Below the pieces are notes generated by a model. That model was not told the DNA's origin. It was given only the letters and a program-made list of their open reading frames with translations, and did no database searches. The position numbers and the translations under genes were made by a program. Shown here piece after piece: positions 42,249 to 46,433 of a DNA stretch of 46,433 nt (its first letter is position 1; every line of letters begins with the position of its first letter). Source of the stretch: Clostridiales bacterium (GTDB lineage: Bacteria; Bacillota; Clostridia; Oscillospirales; Oscillospiraceae); assembly GCA_021205695.1 (NCBI GenBank), contig JAJPXB010000027.1, positions 1 through 46,433 on the forward strand, read 5' to 3'.

Positions 42249-45200
42249 TCAATAGGTGAGGGACTTGGCGGTGTAGGAGCTGTAGGAGCCGTCCCGGTAG
42301 GCCCGCACCGCATAGGTGTACTTCGTCCCGGACTTCACCGTCTTGTCCGTGTAAGTCAGGGTGGAGGAGCTCACCTTGGCCAGCTGGGTCAGGCTACCGT
42401 CCGTCTCCACACGGTAGATGACGTAGCTGGTGCAGTTGTTCGACTTCGTCCAGCTCAGCTGAATGCCGCTGGAGGTCTTGCTCAGCGTCAGGGTCGGGTG
42501 GCCCAGCCGCACGATCCGCACCGGCGTGTAGCTGCTGGCGCTGTAGCCCTTGTAGGCCCGGACTGCGTAGTAGTAGCCGGTGCCGCTGTTGGAGGCCACC
42601 TCATAGTCGGTGTAGGAAAGGGTGTCCGCTCCGGACAGCGTGGCGATCTTGGTGAACGCCCCGTCCGTCGTCCGGCGGTACACATAGTAGCCGGTGGCTC
42701 CGGCGGACTTCGTCCAGGTGAGCACGATCTTCCCCGGCTGGTTCTCGGCGGTCAGCGTGACCTCCTTCAGCCGGTACAGCCCGACTGCGGTGAAGGCGCT
42801 CCGTGTGGCGCCGGAATAGGCCTCCACCTTGTAGGTGTAGGAGGTGCCGCTGACGGCGGCCCGATCGGTGTAGGTCAGCGTGTCAGAGCCGGTCACCGTG
42901 GCGAGCCACTTGTACTCGCCGCCGGAGGTCTTGCGGGAGACGATGTAGCCGTCCGCATTCTCCACCTCCGTCCAGGTGAGGACGATGCCCACGCTGTCGT
43001 TGGCGGCCTTCAGGGTGGTGGGGGCGACCCAGCGGATGGCCACGCCGCTGGCGTTGTAGCTGCTGATCTGCTCGCCGTCCGCGTTAGCGCAGGCCACGGT
43101 GTAGCGATAGATCTGGCCGGTGACCACGTCGGTGTCGGTGTAGGTGGTGCCGCTCACGGTGGCGACCACCTCCCATGCCGTCCAGGGGCTGGTGGTGGAG
43201 TTCCGGCGGAGGACCACATACTGCTCAACATCCTCCACGGCCTCCCAGGTCACGGTGATGCCGGTCTTGTCGTTGACTGCGCTGGACAGGGTGGGTGCAG
43301 GCAGCTCCACCAGCAGGCCCATCGCCTGCCGGATGTACGCCACCAGGTCGTCGATGTCGCTCTGCTCCACGCCATTCTTCTCCAGCGTCTCCGCGTCGGC
43401 GCTCAGGTAGTTGTTGGCGACGATGGAATACTGGGCCATGGCGTTGCTGAATTCCGCCCAGGACGCCTTGGTGTAGCCGTCCTCTGTCAGGGCCTCTGCC
43501 TCGGCCATGACGGCCTCCAGCTCGGTCAAATCGAGGGAGTCTGCCACTTCGCCTGTCTGGGACAGGTACATGCAGTCCACCGTACCCCAGCCGCCGGCCT
43601 GGAAGTTGACGGTGATGAGCAGATCTACTGTGGTGGTCTCGGTGACAGTGAAGGTGACGGTTGGGGTGGTCCAGGCCGCCCAGCCCGTCAGGGTGACGGT
43701 CTCGCCGGTGGCAATCACATCCCCGTCTCCATGGGTCAGAACGCCTAGGGTGACGGTGTCTCCCGCATAGCCCTGCGCGACCGCTTCAAAGGTATAGATA
43801 CCCGGTTCCAGGGTGATGCCCTCCTGGCTTTCGCCCAGGTAGGTGACCTGGCTGGTGGCGGCGGAGGACAGGTACCAGTGAAGAGCATAGGTCCCGTCAT
43901 AGGGGTCTTCGTTGCTGATCTTGGTGCCGTTGGAGCCAAGCCCGGAGAAGTTGCCTCCGCCGTTTTCAAAGCTCCAGTCGTCGCCGATCAGGTTGGGCGC
44001 CTTGACGGTCAGGGTATAGGTGGTGGAAACCGTGGTCACACCTGCATATTCGCCGGAATTGGCCTCCTTGGACAGGTTAACGGTACCGTTTACTACATAG
44101 GTCCCCTGAACGCTGGTATCGACAGCGGCGATATCCTCCTCATTCCAGACGACGGTCTCGGCTACAGTGCCGCTGTTGTAGGTAACGGTGATGGTTTCCG
44201 GAAGCGTGTAGCTCTCACCGATCACGATGCTCTCCGTAAGGGATTCGATCGCGTCCACAGTGACCGTGCTAGAGACTGCGCCAGTCCTGACATAGTTCCA
44301 GACGTTGATGCTGGCCAGGGGAGTGCCGTCTGCGGCAAACATGGCCTGGTTGTCCACAGCGGAACCACCGTACCACACACCTGCGTCATCCGGATCATAC
44401 TCAGTCGCAAAGCTGGAGGCCCAGCCGGAACCGTACTTCTCCCACAGAAGCTTATTGGCTTCTACCTGGGCGGTGTAGTCGTCCCCGGTGAGGCCGGTAG
44501 TGTCGCCCACGGTGATCCAGGCGGACTCCCAATAGAACACGCCCAGGCCTCCGGCATCGCTGACAGCCTCGATCAGGTCGCGGATAAAGCTGGCCTGTCC
44601 CTGGACAGTGAAGGCCCAGCTCATGCCGGTATCATTTAGCCCCTCCCGGACGGTGTTTTTGTGGCCGTCGGTGTCCTCCAGGGTGAAGGCATAGCTGGTC
44701 TCGGCCACCATGACCTCCTTGCCATAGGTCTCCTGTACCGCCTTCATCTGGCTCTGGAGATTGGCAAAGGTGCCGTGCCAGTAGGGATAATAGGAGGTGG
44801 CCAGGACGTCGTAGTCCACTCCGTAGTTGTCCAGATATTTGGCCCACTGGGTCAGACGGGACTGCTCCGGGTTAGTGACGTGGATGACGACCTTGATGTC
44901 CTCATCAAACGCCCGGATGGCGGCTGCACCTGCGCTGAACAGCGTGCACATACCCTCCACATCACTGTTGCTCACTCCGGCAATGCCGCCGGTGGTCTCG
45001 TTGCCCACCTGGACGCCCCAGATGGTGACACCGGTAGCTGCGATCTGTTGCAGGGCATCTGTGGTAAATTCGGCCAGGGCGTCCGCCTTTTCACTGACGG
45101 TCATTCCCTCCCACGCCTTAGGAACGTGATATGTATCGGGGTCCGCCCAGAAGTCGGAATAGTGGAAGTCGATGAGCATACTCAGGCCGGCGGCGGCGCA

Positions 45201-46433
45201 GCCCTCGGCGATTTTCACAGCGGTAGCCACATCATTGTTGCCGCCGCCATAGCTGTTGCCGTCGGCGTCATAGGGATCGTTCCACACCCGGACGCGGATG
45301 GTGGTGACACCACACTCCGCCAGGAACGTGCAAAAATCGGTGATGTTGTCGATCTTGTTGCCGTCGAAATCATAGTAGACGACGCCGCTGTTGAATTCGG
45401 AGATGATGGAGGAGATGTCCATGCCCATGATAAAATCATCAGACAGGCCGGAAACCTTGTCCACGTTGATGTCGGCGTCGACGGAGGTATCCGCTTCGGC
45501 CACTGAGCCGGTGCCAACCAGGGTCAGGTTGTCCAGGTAGCCCCAGTCCCCCGCCGCAACCGTGCCGGAAAGGGCAAAGGTGACCTCGGTTTCCTCGGTG
45601 AGCGTGAATTCGGCGGTGGTGTTGGTCACCCACACATCCCAGCCGCTGTCGACCGCAACGGCGGTGCTGTCGGCCAGCACCGTGTCCCCGGCGGTGACGG
45701 CATAGCTCAGGCTACTGCCGGATGCAGAGCCGGAGGTGTCGAACCCAAACTGATAGGTGCCCGCCGTCAGGGTGACGGTGTAGGAGGCGGAGCCGGTGGT
45801 ATCGTCGCTGTCACTCAGCCACAGGCTCAACATATAGGTCTTGTTGTTGCTGGCCCAGCTGTCTGTGGTGACAGAGGAGAATCCGGTCAGCGTCCAGCCG
45901 GTGCTGTCCCCGGTTTCAAAGTCGGGGTTGGTCAGGCTGGCGGTCAGGTCGGTCAGCTCGGCCTCGGCCTCTACTACCGAACCGGTACCGGCCAGAGTCA
46001 GGTTGTCCAGGTAGCCCCAGTCCCCCGCCGCAACCGTGCCGGAAAGGGTAAAGGTGACCTCGGTTTCCTCGGTGAGCGTGAATTCGGCGGTGGTGTTGGT
46101 CACCCACACATCCCAGCCGCTGTCGACCGCAACGGCGGTGCTGTCGGCCAGCACCGTGTCCCCGGCGGTGACGGCATAGCTCAGGCTACTGCCGGATGCA
46201 GAGCCGGAGGTGTCGAACCCAAACTGATAGGTGCCCGCCGTCAGGGTGACGGTGTAGGAGGCGGAGCCGGTGGTATCGTCGCTGTCACTCAGCCACAGGC
46301 TCAACATATAGGTCTTGTTGTTGCTGGCCCAGCTGTCTGTGGTGACAGAGGAGAATCCGGTCAGCGTCCAGCCGGTGCTGTCCCCGGTTTCAAAGTCGGG
46401 GTTGGTCAGGCTGGCGGTCAGGTCGGTCAGCTC
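42249..46433 (-). CDS. Secreted GH53 arabinogalactan endo-beta-1,4-galactanase, 5' end missing
   Basis: At least 1394 residues are visible and the N-terminus lies beyond the window. In order (residue 1 at base 46433): two near-identical carbohydrate-binding-like beta modules (about 1-310; CBM61-like, inferred), a GH53 catalytic domain (about 333-716) starting FIMGMDISS with acid/base E479 in GVQVGNETTG and nucleophile E578 in VMVAETSYAF, a bacterial Ig-like domain (about 722-810), a further jelly-roll-like module (about 812-960), a FIVAR-like helical part (about 964-1045) and four fibronectin type III repeats (about 1047-1394). No sortase or SLH anchor is seen at the C-terminus. It should cut beta-1,4-galactan side chains of pectin outside the cell. 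Confidence 0.92.
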   Translation of the reverse strand, partial: ELTDLTASLTNPDFETGDSTGWTLTGFSSVTTDSWASNNKTYMLSLWLSDSDDTTGSASYTVTLTAGTYQFGFDTSGSASGSSLSYAVTAGDTVLADSTAVAVDSGWDVWVTNTTAEFTLTEETEVTFTLSGTVAAGDWGYLDNLTLAGTGSVVEAEAELTDLTASLTNPDFETGDSTGWTLTGFSSVTTDSWASNNKTYMLSLWLSDSDDTTGSASYTVTLTAGTYQFGFDTSGSASGSSLSYAVTAGDTVLADSTAVAVDSGWDVWVTNTTAEFTLTEETEVTFALSGTVAAGDWGYLDNLTLVGTGSVAEADTSVDADINVDKVSGLSDDFIMGMDISSIISEFNSGVVYYDFDGNKIDNITDFCTFLAECGVTTIRVRVWNDPYDADGNSYGGGNNDVATAVKIAEGCAAAGLSMLIDFHYSDFWADPDTYHVPKAWEGMTVSEKADALAEFTTDALQQIAATGVTIWGVQVGNETTGGIAGVSNSDVEGMCTLFSAGAAAIRAFDEDIKVVIHVTNPEQSRLTQWAKYLDNYGVDYDVLATSYYPYWHGTFANLQSQMKAVQETYGKEVMVAETSYAFTLEDTDGHKNTVREGLNDTGMSWAFTVQGQASFIRDLIEAVSDAGGLGVFYWESAWITVGDTTGLTGDDYTAQVEANKLLWEKYGSGWASSFATEYDPDDAGVWYGGSAVDNQAMFAADGTPLASINVWNYVRTGAVSSTVTVDAIESLTESIVIGESYTLPETITVTYNSGTVAETVVWNEEDIAAVDTSVQGTYVVNGTVNLSKEANSGEYAGVTTVSTTYTLTVKAPNLIGDDWSFENGGGNFSGLGSNGTKISNEDPYDGTYALHWYLSSAATSQVTYLGESQEGITLEPGIYTFEAVAQGYAGDTVTLGVLTHGDGDVIATGETVTLTGWAAWTTPTVTFTVTETTTVDLLITVNFQAGGWGTVDCMYLSQTGEVADSLDLTELEAVMAEAEALTEDGYTKASWAEFSNAMAQYSIVANNYLSADAETLEKNGVEQSDIDDLVAYIRQAMGLLVELPAPTLSSAVNDKTGITVTWEAVEDVEQYVVLRRNSTTSPWTAWEVVATVSGTTYTDTDVVTGQIYRYTVACANADGEQISSYNASGVAIRWVAPTTLKAANDSVGIVLTWTEVENADGYIVSRKTSGGEYKWLATVTGSDTLTYTDRAAVSGTSYTYKVEAYSGATRSAFTAVGLYRLKEVTLTAENQPGKIVLTWTKSAGATGYYVYRRTTDGAFTKIATLSGADTLSYTDYEVASNSGTGYYYAVRAYKGYSASSYTPVRIVRLGHPTLTLSKTSSGIQLSWTKSNNCTSYVIYRVETDGSLTQLAKVSSSTLTYTDKTVKSGTKYTYAVRAYRDGSYSSYTAKSLTY
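45523..46433 (-). repeat. Near-identical 474-bp direct repeats in the galactanase
   Basis: Bases 45523-45959 and 45997-46433 match at a fixed offset of 474 bp (158 codons), and I see only one difference over 437 bp (45575 C, 46049 T; Ala versus Thr in the protein). The repeat runs off the end of the window, so more copies may exist. Confidence 0.95.

Noticed and set aside
42219-43748. 509-codon plus-strand open frame opposite the galactanase
   Set aside because: It is the shadow of the fibronectin repeats in GC-rich DNA: valine, glycine and histidine-rich with no domain, and no SD fits.
45523-46433. CRISPR or insertion-sequence explanation for the repeats
   Set aside because: The units are 474 bp, in frame and coding for a binding module; no terminal inverted repeats or transposase.

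Overview
The window looks like chromosomal core sequence from a GC-rich, spore-forming member of Clostridia. Oscillospiraceae relatives such as Flavonifractor, Oscillibacter or Lawsonibacter are the best guess, but no 16S gene is present to confirm this. The grounds are: sporulation genes (a cwlD-type amidase, a ytfJ/GerW-type protein), an ispH gene fused to S1 domains (an arrangement known from Clostridia), a DUF3343/cysteine desulfurase pair, strong AGGAGG ribosome binding sites and vegetative TTGACA/TATAAT-like promoters. Nearly all genes are on the minus strand; only two are on the plus strand (4480-6114 and 39876-40388).

Layout, from low to high coordinates (most operons read right to left). 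69-4252: a probable operon from a perfect consensus promoter: macro-domain/HTH fusion, a 59-residue membrane protein, cwlD, radA, a possible 46-codon ORF and an AT-rich small membrane protein. 4480-6114: a divergent unknown membrane protein. 6196-10863: thymidylate-kinase-like, DJ-1/PfpI, 5-formyl-THF cyclo-ligase, mltG and a U32 protein. 11147-12528: DUF3343 and a class V cysteine desulfurase, a sulfur or selenium transfer pair. 12631-19377: ispD-ispF, then an RpiR regulator, a BaiN/HI0933 flavoprotein, cmk, plsC and the ispH-S1 fusion. 19608-24637: M50 protease, scpA, scpB, DUF2953, ytfJ, D-Ala-D-Ala carboxypeptidase and a pseudouridine synthase. 24778-31306: the protein quality-control cluster tig-clpP-clpX-lon-engB. 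31420-36127: rplS-ylqF-rnhB-yraN, then thrC and a metallophosphoesterase. 36134-38701: the paired TIGR03960/TIGR03936 radical-SAM genes. 38850-39797: a riboflavin ECF transporter S component under an FMN riboswitch. 39876-42027: a SLOG/YpsA-like protein, a NUDIX hydrolase and an unknown membrane protein. 42249-46433: a large secreted GH53 endo-galactanase whose 5' end lies outside the window.

Most of the window is ordinary housekeeping DNA. The most interesting points are the strong internal Shine-Dalgarno and start inside the ispH-S1 fusion, the macro-domain/HTH fusion, an 11-bp-arm palindrome just upstream of the RpiR promoter, a likely SD/anti-SD switch behind the FMN riboswitch, a dyad at the start of the DUF3343 transcript, an altered GRG motif in RNase HII, and near-identical 474-bp repeats in the galactanase on which the window ends. 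I found no mobile element, CRISPR array, tRNA or rRNA. I did not find a convincing wholly new multi-gene system.
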